The translations under genes and the position numbers were made by a program. Shown one piece after another: positions 47,801 through 58,029 of a stretch of 60,000 nt of DNA; within the stretch, counting starts at the first letter, position 1, and every line of letters begins with the position of its first letter. This DNA is from Tubiluchus corallicola (lineage: Eukaryota; Priapulida; Priapulimorpha; Priapulimorphida; Tubiluchidae), in the NCBI GenBank assembly GCA_030141605.1, contig JAQGDQ010000272.1, forward strand, positions 64,001-124,000. Reading direction: 5' to 3'. Below the pieces are notes generated by a model. The model saw nothing but the letters and a program-made list of their open reading frames with translations, had not been told where the DNA came from and did not search any database.

Positions 47801-48530
47801 ACAAAAAGAACATTTTAGTTCAGCGAAAGTTCAGCAAAAGAACATTTTAAACTTGGGCATTAACACTACGTAAAATGCAGAATATAATTGTTGTTACACT
47901 TTTGCAGATAACTGATTTTGCCAATGACATACTGATAATACAAGATGGACGCTATTTTACAGAATACAGGGGAGAAGTGCATGTGAAGGTAAACTTGTGG
48001 ATATAACATCTTTCACTCCATGTTGTACCACATAAAAACATTTTGCTCTCTTTTCAATAACGACCATGCAACGACCACCTTTTCTCTTTTCTTCTTTCTT
48101 CTGTGTCTTCAATTTTCAGTGTTTTTTTTTGTTCAAGCCTCCCTTGAAGAGAGTAAATAAACAGTCGTGTCTAGGTTTAAGTTAGATTAGAAGGCGCTGA
48201 GTGGTGTAGAAACAAGGAATAGTTTATGGACATTAGTTAAATCTATTAATAAACGCATTAAGCTTATAATAAATAGTTCCATTGTTTTACATTACTGTTT
48301 ACAAAGTCTGTCATCTCGAGGTTCACCTAAAGGGACCTTTCACTTGTAAAGTTTCACTGCACAAAGCTTAGCATGCCTGTACACTATTGTTAGAAAGTTA
48401 CTCTTGAAACTTTGTCTTATATAACAAATTAATGTCAAATTGTGTATTTTATATAGCAATTTCTTTGTAGGGAAAAGGGAAGATGAAGACGTACTGGTTG
48501 GTATGTAAACTACTTGCCCCCGTGGTCTAG
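35546..48530 (+). CDS. Receptor guanylate cyclase with PstS-like phosphate-binding ectodomain, copy 2
   Basis: Paralogue of the gene at 5360-25737, with the same predicted role. Model: join of 35546-35895, 39401-39560, 39914-40153, 44181-44343, 44920-46841, 47908-47988 and 48471-48530. The product is again 991 residues: two extra residues in exon 1 and one in the kinase-homology domain balance three missing before the signalling helix. Phosphate-ligand equivalents Ser43-Phe44, Ser75, Asp95, Arg174 and Ser178-Gly179-Thr180 are kept, as are cyclase Asp811, Asp855, Glu851, Cys923, Asn930 and Arg934. By eye it is about 95% identical to copy 1, every indel is a multiple of three and no stop is present, so both copies appear to be under coding constraint. 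Start-codon uncertainty is the same as in copy 1. Confidence 0.86.
36484..36815 (-). mobile_element. Insertion of about 330 bp specific to intron 1 of copy 2
   Basis: Copy 1 runs continuously from 'aggcggatgtc' to 'ataaatacttca', where copy 2 has about 330 extra bases. On the minus strand the insertion ends in a short-unit tail (ATGACTTATGAGTTATGACT), as expected at the 3' end of a non-LTR retrotransposon. It is probably a 5'-truncated LINE or SINE. Confidence 0.5.
37764..38855. mobile_element. Insertion of about 1.1 kb specific to intron 1 of copy 2, with candidate 7-bp target duplication
   Basis: Intron homology with copy 1 is interrupted between 'gaggaccccatg' and 'caccccataaac'. ACCCCAT occurs at both edges and, as ACCCCGCAT, once at the empty site in copy 1 (about 9010). 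The insertion holds a 35-codon ORF (38101-38208, starting MDTWDNLLKSRYGVTTVHVE) of unknown meaning and a minus-strand tRNA-like segment near its right end. It is composite or of unknown class. Confidence 0.5.
38637..38780 (-). repeat. tRNA-derived SINE-like segment
   Basis: On the minus strand CTAGCCGAGCGGTG (38761-38774) resembles a box A of a Leu/Ser-type tRNA, and GGGTTCGAATC (38661-38671) is a consensus box B. The roughly 90-base gap is longer than in a real tRNA and contains the palindrome AGAAACTGAATCAGTTTCT (38713-38731). It is best read as a SINE head or tRNA pseudogene. Confidence 0.5.
39401..39560 (+). CDS. Copy 2 coding exon 2
   Basis: PstS hinge segment AVVVFNLGTHVRALNVTREG and LVGIYNGTIKWWNHSALQ. 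Same 160-base length and phases as copy 1. Differences include THVRALNV versus TRVPALNM. Confidence 0.87.
39914..40153 (+). CDS. Copy 2 coding exon 3
   Basis: 240 bases, nearly identical to copy 1. It keeps ARKDVSGTTEIF with the phosphate-binding Arg, Ser, Gly and Thr. The only residue change I see is Phe to Tyr (TIEYAGQ). Confidence 0.9.
40965..41145 (+). repeat. Intron 3 block conserved between the two copies (copy 2)
   Basis: Counterpart of 16090-16270, ending in 'atccaagatggcgcctgctg'. The LINE relic starts directly after it. Confidence 0.6.
41150..43720 (-). pseudogene. Decayed CR1-like non-LTR retrotransposon (endonuclease and reverse transcriptase relics)
   Basis: Read on the minus strand from 43720 downwards. 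Endonuclease remains include LVRNIYRSPCN (about 43690) and FLFQHVDQLTRCRVNQEPN, LDLNLTNEEAMVSD (43188-43517). Reverse transcriptase follows: KSPGKDGVHSKVLKE and NYCPVCLTSVICKLLESIIR (42436-42789), QYGFRKERSCILQLLEVLE (42245-42436), GIPQGSVLGPILFIIFINDL and TIFVDDTKI (41704-42204). C-terminal remnants include RGDLTQAYRIINKIDKIAAE (about 41480). Frame changes and stops between the blocks show it is dead. The active-site motif is FVDD, where intact elements usually have F/YADD. Assignment to CR1-like elements rests on these motifs. Confidence 0.85.
44181..44343 (+). CDS. Copy 2 coding exon 4
   Basis: SGLRLAAVESRSGEMVFPTA and the YPISG end, 163 bases. It is among the more diverged exons between copies (IAPIESRT versus LAAVESRS), still with intact frame and splice sites. 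Confidence 0.88.
44565..44745 (+). repeat. Polypurine tract in intron 4 of copy 2
   Basis: About 180 bases of nearly uninterrupted A/G on the plus strand, about 175 bases before exon 5. It is the counterpart of 21895-22110 in copy 1. Confidence 0.7.
44920..46841 (+). CDS. Copy 2 coding exon 5: PstS end, membrane span, kinase-homology and cyclase domains
   Basis: 1922 bases, six fewer than copy 1: one codon gained at AYIKDILE and three lost at DSMIESYT. Domain content is as in copy 1. FFSDIVGFTALSAAS, YKVETIGDAYMV and PRYCIFGDTVN are intact. Substitutions cluster in the ectodomain-proximal part and the kinase-homology domain (for example GRLVDV for GSLVDV, HKSGIIHGH for HKLGIIHGH). The cyclase domain is nearly unchanged. 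Confidence 0.95.
47908..47988 (+). CDS. Copy 2 coding exon 6
   Basis: ITDFANDILIIQ then DGRYFTEYRGEVHVK, 81 bases, phase 0 at both ends. Three conservative changes from copy 1. Confidence 0.85.
48471..48530 (+). CDS. Copy 2 coding exon 7: C-terminus and stop
   Basis: GKGKMKTYWLVCKLLAPVV and TAG, identical in protein to copy 1. Confidence 0.88.
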   Translation, partial: GKGKMKTYWLVCKLLAPVV

Positions 48531-48552
48531 CACGCCAAAGCCACATGTAAGA

Positions 48553-49013
48553 ACCTCTTCATCTGCATCATCGGATTAAGAATAGGAGAAAAAATAGACG
48601 AAGTGAAATGGAAAGCAGTACTTCACAGTAGGGCGTCTGTGAACATTTTATTCCCATTTGGTGATCGGCACTGATTGCTTTTTATTCTGTTATTTTCAAA
48701 AACTGTGTTTGAAACCACGAAATAAAATACTAGTACTTCTTTTACGTTATGAATTTCATAATTAAATAAAATAAGCAAAGATGTTTTTAAATATAATCAA
48801 ATTACAAACTAGTGACCAAGACTAACATCGCCATTAATTTTTGTAGACGCCTACTCCAGTATTTACTTCTACTATTACGCCTGTTATTATGTAACTGCAG
48901 TAATTTATTGTAGCAAACTTGTTTGGAGACATAAAATGGAATAACTGGTCTTGTCTGTGCTATGCTTTGGCACAGTCTGTTACTAATCGACGATACGGCT
49001 TTGATTACAACAA
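48553..49013. mobile_element. 461-bp insertion directly downstream of the copy 2 stop codon, with 6-bp target duplication
   Basis: GTAAGA lies on both sides (48547-48552 and 49014-49019), while copy 1 has a single 'catgtaagatgcttg'. The insertion starts 22 bases after TAG. It contains AATAAA ('cgaaataaaatac', about 48720), so it could supply a polyadenylation signal. No coding frame; element class unknown. Confidence 0.65.
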
Positions 49014-50080
49014 GTAAGAGGCTTGTGTGGAAAAATTTAGGATTTCGTTAAACTTTTGTAATGATTTCGGTATGATAGTGAACGAGATTATAATTCGTGA
49101 ATCTTTTATTGCTATAAATTGTGCTCAGGTAGATAAAAAGAAAAATTATAATATTTGATGATTTGTATGTGAAGTATGATATACTGGTATCTTGGACCAT
49201 GGTTAATGACAATAGTAATTAATAGATGGTTTAATGAGACAATGAGTTCTGTCATGAAATCACATGTTGAAAATAAAACGAAGAATATGTTGAAGTATGT
49301 GTCTTTTGTAAATCGCAACTCTTATATGCCCTTTCGTTGCTGAAACACTTTTTCTGTAACACCTTGCTGAAACAGTTCAGACAAAATTTACCTAATATTT
49401 GTGGTGAAGTTTCAAACAAAGGTCTGTGTTTTTGCTATTTAGCCCACAATTCTGCATTAGTACAACATGCAATTTATTCATTTGATAACCCCGATTCTCT
49501 ACGTGTCAGTTTTAGAAGGTTCATGCTTTGTAAGTTACATAAAGAAGCAGTAAAGCTTTTGTAAATTGGTAATGACTGATTTTACTAACTAACAAACAAT
49601 TTAGAATGTGTATAACATTATGTCCTTTGCTTTGGATAAATAATAATAATTAATAAACTATTTGAAACCTTTTTATCTACCCTTTCGCTTCTACACAATT
49701 CGTACAAATAGGCCTATTCTTTTCTTATCAGCAAAAGTTGTTCTTGTGTACGGTCTTCATTTGACTAATTTTAAACATTTACGATACACAATCGTTTTCA
49801 TATTGTAGCAGTTTGCCCAACAGTTTTGTAATTCACGAGTTTCCGAATTTTGTAACTACAATAAATAATCTAATATACATTGTACATTTCTAATAACACA
49901 CTGTGATATTAACAAACTATTATAATTATGTTTAGACCTCTCTCTTCTTCATTACTTGCAGCTCACTAATCCTGTTATATAGTAATTATGTTGTCATGTT
50001 TTTGGTATCAGGACAATGCGGGACCCTGAAATTCTTTCCTTGACTTGTACCCTTACATAATTAATAGGCTATGATTACAA

Positions 50081-50483
50081 TAAACCTTTTCACGGTTCCA
50101 GCGATTGATGCTGATCGTGAAAAGATCAAAGGTTAAGTGAACCAGACAACACATTTGTGTACACTTGACAACGCCTCGCAGTCCATGCTGTTGTAATGAT
50201 GACAGTCTTAACGGCTAGCTATCTAGTTCATTTTTTCTTCTTCCCACGCAAGATCCTTCTAGTAAATCACTCTACAAAGCACAGACTAACGCACAATTAA
50301 GTAAAGTCCGCGTAAAACAACAAGAAAATGGTGTTGCAACTGAAGTTACTGAACTGATGCTGCCTACGGCTGTGCTTTATCCACGTCACGTTGCGGTTAC
50401 AGTTAAGATGCGTTGCTGTGGTTCACTTAACCTTTGACCTACAGCAACTGTGTTTGCGCATGGCGAAACTGTGAAAAGGCTTA
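50081..50483. mobile_element. MITE-like inverted-repeat element, copy 2
   Basis: It begins TAAACCTTTTCACGGTT and ends AACTGTGAAAAGGCTTA, matching the element at 1210-1446. Both share 'ccagcgattgat', 'gatcgtgaaaagatcaa' and 'gttaagatgcgttgctgtgg'. About 150 bp of extra sequence in the middle makes it longer. Confidence 0.65.
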
Positions 50484-51387
50484 TTGTTACTATATCTTAC
50501 ATACGCAAACTTACATTCCGGGACGTTCAGACTAACGAGTTTTCTCTCAGACATCTATAAGACATCTATGTGACCTTCTTTGCGAATTACTGTCGGCAAG
50601 TTATTGTAATCTCTCACGCATTGATTTTCTAAGAGTTACTATATAGTGTGAACGTCTCGATGAGTTACTCTCAACACGGAAGTCAGTGTCCGTTCCCGCT
50701 TACTGTCAGAGAGTAATTCGCAGTAAGTTTTGCTGTCTAGTATGAACACCTTTGCATACTTGGCGAGTTAAGTGGCGTTTACCTAGCATCCGGAATGCGT
50801 ATGTGCGATGTGCATTATCCAATTTGATCAAAGTAAGCAATATGTAATTTATTGGAAAATTTGAGAAATCGTCAATTATATCGATGCGTTAACCGTCTAA
50901 ACATTTGTTGTTAATGCTGCCTCCAATTGAATTGTTGGTTTATAGCGTGTATAACACAATCGAAATGACAAAAGTTATACCATAATTTATAATATTTCGC
51001 CGTATCAAAACTCTCTAAATGTGTAGATGACTACTGAAAAATATGTGGTTACAACATCACGTTGTAACAGCTACAATCACTGGTAGAAAGAAAACCGAGA
51101 GATCACTCTTTGCAATGCATTGTTATGCATATGTGAAGAGCCTAAAGTAGATTACTCTCTTAGGCTATGGATATTCATTTAAGTGCCGTGAGTTTACATA
51201 CCGGCATGACTGCACTGTGGTGGCAGAGTGAACTTTGGCAGAGGTTAATTATAATGATGGAATGCACTACAGTGGAGTATACCTCGGTAAGCAGTCTTAT
51301 ATAATGGCAGAGAATACGTCAATGGAGTGTACATCGTATGGAGTAATGGATTCAGTGCTGCAGTGCAAGGCGACAACTGAAGGCTAC

Positions 51388-51798
51388 CAGGGCCGGTGAG
51401 AGGAAATGCGAGGCTCTGGGCGAGGGAGATTGGTGGAAAAATCCCCAAAGGGGTCTAGGGCAAAACCCCTAGCAGGGTCGAAGCCCACAAAAAATTTTGA
51501 AAAATAAGGTAAAATTCTATGAATTTTAAGGCAATTAAAGTGTATTTCCTAGCTAAAATGAAAAGAACATTATTCATTTACATTAATTTTAGAATTTTTA
51601 TTACAGTTGTTTAGAGTCTACTAAACTGTATACACTGAATACCAAAAACACACAAATGAATAATACTAAAGTATTCTACTCCATTGTGGTATGTTAGCTT
51701 TTTAATCAGGTAGGAGACATAAAAAATTGAAAATCAAAACGCAAGGCCCCTTAAAATGCGAGACCCTAGGTAATCGCCTTGCCCTTTCGCAGGCCCTG
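51388..51798. mobile_element. hAT-like MITE, about 411 bp
   Basis: Termini are CAGGGCCGG and CAGGCCCTG (reverse complement CAGGGCCTG), with subterminal 'cgaggctctgggcgaggg' against 'gcgagaccctaggtaatcgc'. CAGGG-type termini are typical of hAT elements. I could not find a convincing 8-bp target duplication, so the class is tentative. Confidence 0.55.
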
Positions 51799-52138
51799 CG
51801 GAACACCTCACTGTGGTACAAGGCGAACTAGTGTGCAGTACCATGATGCTCGAAGTTGTCACAATAGTGTGTTAATAGACGTGAAATAAACTAATCTAAA
51901 CTAAATTAACCAATTCAGTGATAAATTTCTATATCTTTTGTGAAAACAAGCAATTTTTTATTTATTTTTAAAATTGTAATGTCGAGCAAGCAACACGAAG
52001 TGGTTTATTTCTTTAAATAAGCATTTGACATCAATGAAAGCCGTTGTATTGGTCGCAGTAAGAATCCCCTTTAAAGATTCGACTCTTTGCTTAATTATTC
52101 AGGATTGTGCTTTTTGTTGCTGCGTCGTGACATCAATC

Positions 52139-52305
52139 ATGGCGGCCACCGTTAAAGCAGATATTCGTTCGGCTTTAACAAATCCCGGCGCCTGGACAAG
52201 TCTTTTAACCTTTTCTATATTAACTCTTGCATGGATAGCGGGTTTCAGCTCTAGGCTTTTTGCTGTGATACGATTTGAAAGCATTATTCATGAATTTGAT
52301 CCTTG
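52139..52305 (+). CDS. STT3B: STT3B exon 1
   Basis: Starts [20 protein letters not shown], then the first membrane helix ([15 protein letters not shown]) and the catalytic HEFDPW loop. It ends in phase 2 inside the Trp codon, donor GTAAGA. Confidence 0.92.
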
Positions 52306-55300
52306 GTAAGAATCATGCACGTTAGAAATGAGAAATACCACCACTGGCCGCTACATAAGGCATGAGTACATCATCGTGTAGCGTAGCAATACTAACCTAA
52401 CAAAGCAGTACTAGCTTCATAAAGAATATAGGCGCCTTTATTGTGAAAATTGTTGTTTTACAACCGTTATTAGCTGATGAAGCCATTTTAGCTCATGTTC
52501 ACTGGATTAAAAACAGGGCTGTGTGTGAGAGCGTGAATGAAAGGTCAGTTGCAGGAGACTTGTACTCAATTTAACAAGTCTCTATGTATGTTCCTAAAAA
52601 TGTGGTTTAATAAAATGCTTAAAGATGTGACTAAGCTAAGAAAATGTAGTTGTTTGCCTAAATCTTCTTGTTTTTTATTAGGTTTAACTATAGGGCAACT
52701 CATCATATGGTGACACATGGGTTTTATAACTTTTTAAATTGGTTTGACGAGAGAGCTTGGTACCCACTGGGTAGGATAGTTGGTGGTACGGTACGTATGT
52801 TAAATTTAATATTATGCTTGATCGTGGACCCCATAGGTCCGTGACATTCAGAAACTCCTTATAACCAGCAACCAATCTCTTGCAAATACTGTACATGGTT
52901 TGAACTGGATGATAAACTATAGGTTTGCTGAAGTTTGAAGACTGAAAGAAATGTTTAGTACTGTAGGTTTAATATTAGTGCTTACAGCTAAGAAAAGTAC
53001 CTAACTAGAATTTAGTTCTAATAACTGCAGACTGCCTATTTTGCCAAGCAATGCGTTAATGTTCTCTCCAACACTGCCGAGAGTTTTCAGATGTTGCTTA
53101 CGCACGATTGTGATATTTAGTGTACACTGTAAATTTTACACACGATTGTAATATTTAGTGTGCACTGTGCGCAGATACCTACCACGCCTACCTAGGTTTA
53201 AGGAGCTGAAAACATATTTCTTAAATACATATTAGGTGGATTTGGTCTTCAACTTTTCTTTCCATTGTGTTCACCGCATTGTTGCCACTCACAGCCCGTC
53301 CCATACATAAATGACTTATGCTACAGCCCTTTCGTTGCATTTTCATCATTATCACATCATATTTTTTTAATTTTTTGTAATTTTTAGCTTTCTCTTCTCT
53401 TTCACTTACATATTTTACCGTCATGTCATCTCTTTTCATTGCGCATCTCGTTTATCCTGCCCTTAACACCTAATAACACACCATCTATTACAGATGGGCT
53501 TTCCAAGTTCTAGCTTTTAGCTCAGCTGCAAGCAGTTACATCATTTGTTTACTAACTGATCGCTCACTTGATAAGTAAGTGTAGTAATTTCGTTTTCAGT
53601 TTGTGCAGTTATATGTAATTATCTGTATATGTAATTATAATGGTGCTTTTGTCTAATAAACAACAAAAAGATACCAGAGAAGCATTTATTTATGACATCT
53701 AAATCTGTGCCTCTATGTCAAAAAAAATAAAAACAGTTTCGCTTAGGAATTTTTTTCAGAGTGACTTGAATAATGAAGAATGCTATTGACTGCAGACTGT
53801 GTAAAAAAGGCTTAGTTCAGTACATAAAATAATTTTGCTTAGATATTTTACTTGGTCTTTACACTAACTGAACTTGGAGGCTTTACACTGATAAGATAGA
53901 TGTGCGTGATAATGTATAATGATAAGAGTGGCAATAGTAGCCCTAACCATAATAGTTAAAATTTGTATAGTTATAAGGATTTACATTATCCGAATGGTAT
54001 TTTGCGGCTGTTTAACAACTTTAAAAATTCGGTTCAGATCCAAACAAAATTCTGGCAAAAATATTTGAAATTGGGTTAGGAAGAAATTTGAAAATTATGT
54101 ATTGCTTCAAATCGGCAAGGATTTACTTCTGCACAAGACAGTTTTAATTTTCATTTAATTAACACTGCAGATAAACTGCACAGTCGATAATATTAGTCTG
54201 TAGTTTTTTTTGTTATTGCCTAATCTAATGCATTTTTAGCTGTGATTATAGCCAGAGCTGCTTCCCAAACCACAGCCTTGCTCACTTTTCTATTATATTA
54301 GTCACAGTGAAAAGTGTTGAAGTATTCATTCACCAAGAATTTAGTGATTTGGCATTTTCTTAACCATTCTGGCTCAAATTTACTTTTTCAAGTGGCTAAA
54401 GGTTATATAATGCAAGCAGACCCTGTATAACAAACAAATCAAATTACAATTATAACTGTCTCAGAAATTTCCCTTTTCATTATGATTTTGCGCAGTTGCG
54501 TGCACCACAGAATAATATCAAAATATCTGAAAATGTCTGAAAATGTACTCCCACTTTGAAGGGATAAGAAGCCTACTAGTTAACATGGTTTGTTCCCTGA
54601 TACATTAATCAAAATGTTTTATCGGGGTTGTCATTTTTTGGTTCGCTGTTTTAAGTGAAAGGAACACAGCATGATTTTTCATATACTACCCCATTTTCAA
54701 GTCCGATAAAAAGTATACATTTTAACACAATTAATGCAGCAAAAGTTTTTCTGATAATTAAATAATAGATTAAAAACTTAATGATGGCATCACAAACTAA
54801 CATAATTTTCAACAGCAAAAGTATTCCAAGAGCATGTTGCACATGTTTGTGAAAGAGAAAATTGAAGTACAGTGCTACTGTAAGATATTTAGTGTGTTGT
54901 ACTAAAACTAGGCAAGTTTCAAATTTACCACTTTGCTCATGCATGAACTTTTGAACGTGTGTAGTTCCTCACAACCTAACACATTTGAACTGAGAGGTAC
55001 TTGTTTTTTGTGCATTGTGTTTCCGAAATGCAGGCAGTAGTGCCCGTTTAACTAACAAATGGTGAAATGCATGTAACAGCGAAAAACTAGTGCAGTAATG
55101 TGAAATTGTATTTGTGTGGTAACAATTCTTTCACGTAATGGATTCTGGAAAAGATAGTATGTTTCCTTTCAATATTTTAAAGAGTAGTTGTTTTGACCTA
55201 CAGTTTAAGACTGGGTCCAGTTTTGCTTGAACTACTATAATGATTGCCACCAGTTATTCCCAAAAGTTGACACTATTGGCACTAAAATTGTTGTCAGCAT

Positions 55301-58029
55301 TTTTGTGATAGAAATCTTCTCTTTTGATGCTATCTGTAAACTTTGTGTATATTAACTAACGTATATAGAATTGTTCTAAAACTTGTCAGCAATGATATTT
55401 GATGCATGCGGTATTGAACATAAAGCCCGTTATGCCTGAACAGATGTAGATATACAAGGAGTCGTAAGATCAAAACATATATTTATAGCACGCTGGTAGT
55501 ATATGCCATTTTAACACTTCTGTCCTAACAGATAGACTGGGCTATTATATTTTTTGCCATTTTCTGTTCATCTGGCAAAGTGCCAAAGATGCATGCCATG
55601 AAACCTTTCCTTTTCTGATTTAATCTTAGTCTATGAACTAACCTGTCTTCTTTTATTAGTAATATGTGAAGTCGTGCAAATGATGTTAGGGTATTAAAAT
55701 TTTACTTATGCTCTTCAAATGTTTCTTGTGTAGGTTTATCCTGGGCTAATGGTGACCTCTGGTGGTATTCATTGGATATTGCACACATTAAATATACCTG
55801 TTCATATACGTGATATATGTGTATTTCTTGCACCTTTATTTAGGTAAGTTGTTGATTGTCACTGTATAGGGTACACCCACAATATACTAGTACATGCAAA
55901 CTTGTTGCTTTATTATTTCAAATTCATATTTGTATATAATATTTTTTGCTAATTTACACTATCAATTTTTGAATCTTGTTTTGTTATCTCCTAAAACTGA
56001 TCCTTCAGTCTCTGACCATGTCTTAATCCTGGACTTATAAAAACCTTTATTGACGGAATTCTGTCGATAATTTGCTGATAGTATACAGAATTTATAACAA
56101 ACAAATCAAATTACAATTATATCTGTCTCATAAATTTGTTTCCTTTTTCATTGTGATTTTTTGTGATTGCATGCACCACGCAATAAGTTTTGCAGCTTTT
56201 TTTCGTAATTTTACTCTCTGATTTGTCTCGGGGCAATAAAACTGCTTTTAAATTCATTTTTGGATACATTGACAGTGATACTCTTTAACAGAAATTTATT
56301 GTTTTCTTGCTAATTAGAACTTAACTTATTTCGAAAAGAATATCAAGAGATGTGCCTAGGGCCTCCGATTTTCCGTTTCAAAATTGACCAAATTACGTTT
56401 CAATTTGATTCAATTCTGCTTCACAGAAGTTAGAAGCTACATGGCCGTGTAACTAACATTTATCATCAAATTATGTGATGTGCGATAGATTGTAATTAAA
56501 AAAATAAATTGTTATATGTTTTAAGTATGTAATATATCAGGTATTTGTATTTGGCTAAAATAAAATAAGAATGCCAACATTTAATTCACACACATTGCGG
56601 AAAATCGGAGGCCGTGTGTGCCCTCATTTGAAAACTTGATTTTAAGAATTCTCTCCTAAAATGCTTATATGTTCTTACCTTTTAACTGTAACTTGTTACT
56701 CTGAATGACCTTGCAAAATACATATTGTATATAAACAGCTATAGTTTGTTGACAAGCTAAAAGACTTGATGTTCCTCAATCATCTTCTCTATTTTTATTT
56801 TAATGACTTGTTATGTTTCATTGACACATTTACATGTTTATTCACCAACTTAAACATAAGCAGCGCTTAACGATTCGAAGCATAACATGTTATTTTTTTA
56901 GCACTTTGACGAAATTGCATTCACAAAAAAGTGATTTTTGCTTGATTAGTAGTAACCAAATCTTTTAATTGAGTGTCTTAAAATCTTTTTTCTTACATTC
57001 TTCGGAATTTTTGCAGTTAACGATTTTCTACGTTTTGTTTTTCAGTGGTTTGACGGCTATAGCTACATACTTATTTACTAAAGAATTATGGAATGGTGGG
57101 GCAGGCTTATTGGCTGCTTGTTTCATAGCTATAGGTATGAGAACCTTGCTTTTTCAACATTCTATGAGACCGAAATTTGAAAATTCGAAATGAAATGCTG
57201 TAAAATCTTTTTAATTTTAGTTAAATTTCATATAACGGCCTTGGTGTATTTCGATATTTAGCTCTGGTATTGAAACTGTGTGCTAGAATAGTGAACAGAA
57301 ATAATGCTACAAACTCGGAATAAGACGCTGGGAGTTGTTTTCTAAAATGGTCGTAATGGTGTTGAAGCATAAGATTATTTAGTGAGCATTACATGTTCAG
57401 TTAAATTTGACATTATATATTCAGTACAATTTTCTACTTGGAAGTATACTCTGAACTATTACAGCATCCCGTTCGAACTCGTCTAGTACCGCACGCTGTG
57501 TATTTTACTTCTTAGGAACTAAATGCACAGTGCCTATAATAGTTTATTGATTTTAGTTCCAGGGTACATAAGCCGATCAGTAGCTGGTTCCTATGACAAC
57601 GAAGGAATTGCAATTTTTGCTTTAATGTTTACATATTATTTATGGGTAAGATTAAACTAATTGTTAATTTTGTTGTGATGGTTAATATTGTATTTAGATT
57701 CCATCCATTTAAGTTAATATTTATGTTGCTGGCAGATAATACAGATTGAGCATGTAAACAATTTCTCTAGCTTGGTATTTGGTATTACTACTACTATTGC
57801 TGTCCCTGCTGCTGTTGTTGTCGCTACTGCACAACCACTAGTATTATTTTTTATGTTTGTTGTTAGTAAGAGAAATCTAAGAATCATTCAAACTCTGATA
57901 CTTATTTCTAAATCTTTTGTGACGTGCTTTAATGTTCTGTCTAGGGTTTTTTAAATGTTTCAGTTAAAATCGGTGAAGACTGGTTCCGTGTTCTGGTCTA
58001 TTTGCACTGCTCTTTCTTACTTTTATATG
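52139..58029 (+). CDS. STT3B: STT3B-type catalytic subunit of oligosaccharyltransferase (5' part, runs off the window)
   Basis: STT3 transfers the lipid-linked glycan to asparagine in NxS/T sequons in the ER membrane. Six exons (52139-52305, 52682-52790, 55734-55843, 57046-57134, 57557-57645, 57964-58029) join in phase to 210 residues. [20 protein letters not shown] followed by DPWFNYR holds the first catalytic aspartate loop. [30 protein letters not shown] and [18 protein letters not shown] (the DNE motif) are near-invariant. The [16 protein letters not shown] and [10 protein letters not shown] wording fits STT3B better than STT3A. The later SVSE and WWDYG regions lie beyond the edge. ATG 52139 has a good context (AATCATGGCGG); an in-frame ATG at 52034 is possible but less likely. 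Confidence 0.93.
52682..52790 (+). CDS. STT3B: STT3B exon 2
   Basis: [20 protein letters not shown] and [16 protein letters not shown], 109 bases ending in phase 0. This continues the first luminal loop. The 2.9-kb intron that follows carries dispersed repeats. Confidence 0.95.
54425..54525 (+). repeat. Direct repeat in STT3B introns, copy 1
   Basis: 'caaacaaatcaaattacaat' through 'ttttgcgcagttgcgtgcac' matches 56090-56190. It is a short dispersed repeat present once in intron 2 and once in intron 3. Confidence 0.6.
54645..54945 (-). repeat. Dispersed repeat family R1, inverted copy in STT3B intron 2
   Basis: The reverse complement matches 2940-3205, including 'tttaatctattatttaatta', 'cttgaaaatgggg' and 'gtatatgaaaaatcat'. 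The open frame here is a shadow of the repeat. Confidence 0.65.
55734..55843 (+). CDS. STT3B: STT3B exon 3
   Basis: [19 protein letters not shown] and [17 protein letters not shown], 110 bases, phase 0 in and phase 2 out. Membrane helices 2-3 region. Confidence 0.95.
56090..56190 (+). repeat. Direct repeat in STT3B introns, copy 2
   Basis: Counterpart of 54425-54525, with 'acaaacaaatcaaattacaa', 'tttttcattgtgatttt' and 'gcatgcaccacgcaataa'. Confidence 0.6.
57046..57134 (+). CDS. STT3B: STT3B exon 4
   Basis: [20 protein letters not shown] and LLAACFIAI, 89 bases, starting by completing a Ser codon and ending in phase 1 (donor GTATGA). Confidence 0.93.
57557..57645 (+). CDS. STT3B: STT3B exon 5
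   Basis: [20 protein letters not shown] and ALMFTYYLW, 89 bases. It carries the DNE motif of the second luminal acidic loop of STT3 proteins. Confidence 0.95.
57964..58029 (+). CDS. STT3B: STT3B exon 6 (last visible)
   Basis: [20 protein letters not shown] and YM, 66 bases, donor GTAAGT. The following family sequence, expected to begin with a WGGY motif, was not found before the window end. Confidence 0.93.

Larger units (their letters stand above)
35395..49970 (+). repeat. Tandem duplication unit 2 (about 14.6 kb)
   Basis: Direct-orientation paralogue of 5208-27630. Same exons, phases and order. Introns differ by insertions: unit 2 uniquely carries insertions at 36484-36815, 37764-38855 and 48553-49013 and the LINE relic at 41150-43720. 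Confidence 0.85.
49971..52138. other. Region between duplication unit 2 and STT3B
   Basis: No gene recognised. It contains the MITE-like elements at 50081-50483 and 51388-51798 and partly self-complementary sequence at 50500-50770. The last 300 bases probably hold the STT3B promoter and 5' UTR, but no TATA box or other specific element can be named. Confidence 0.55.

Noticed and set aside
50500-50770. Foldback element between the MITE and STT3B
   Set aside because: Complementarity ('tgcgaattactgtcggcaag' against 'cttactgtcagagagtaatt') is short and imperfect; not enough for a call.
52025-52138. N-terminal extension of STT3B from ATG 52034
   Set aside because: The extension ([13 protein letters not shown]...) shows no STT3 resemblance, and ATG 52139 has a better initiation context.
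54651-54944. 97-codon minus-strand ORF similar to the frame at 2954-3208
   Set aside because: The similarity comes from a shared dispersed repeat (R1); the peptides match no recognisable family and diverge by indels.
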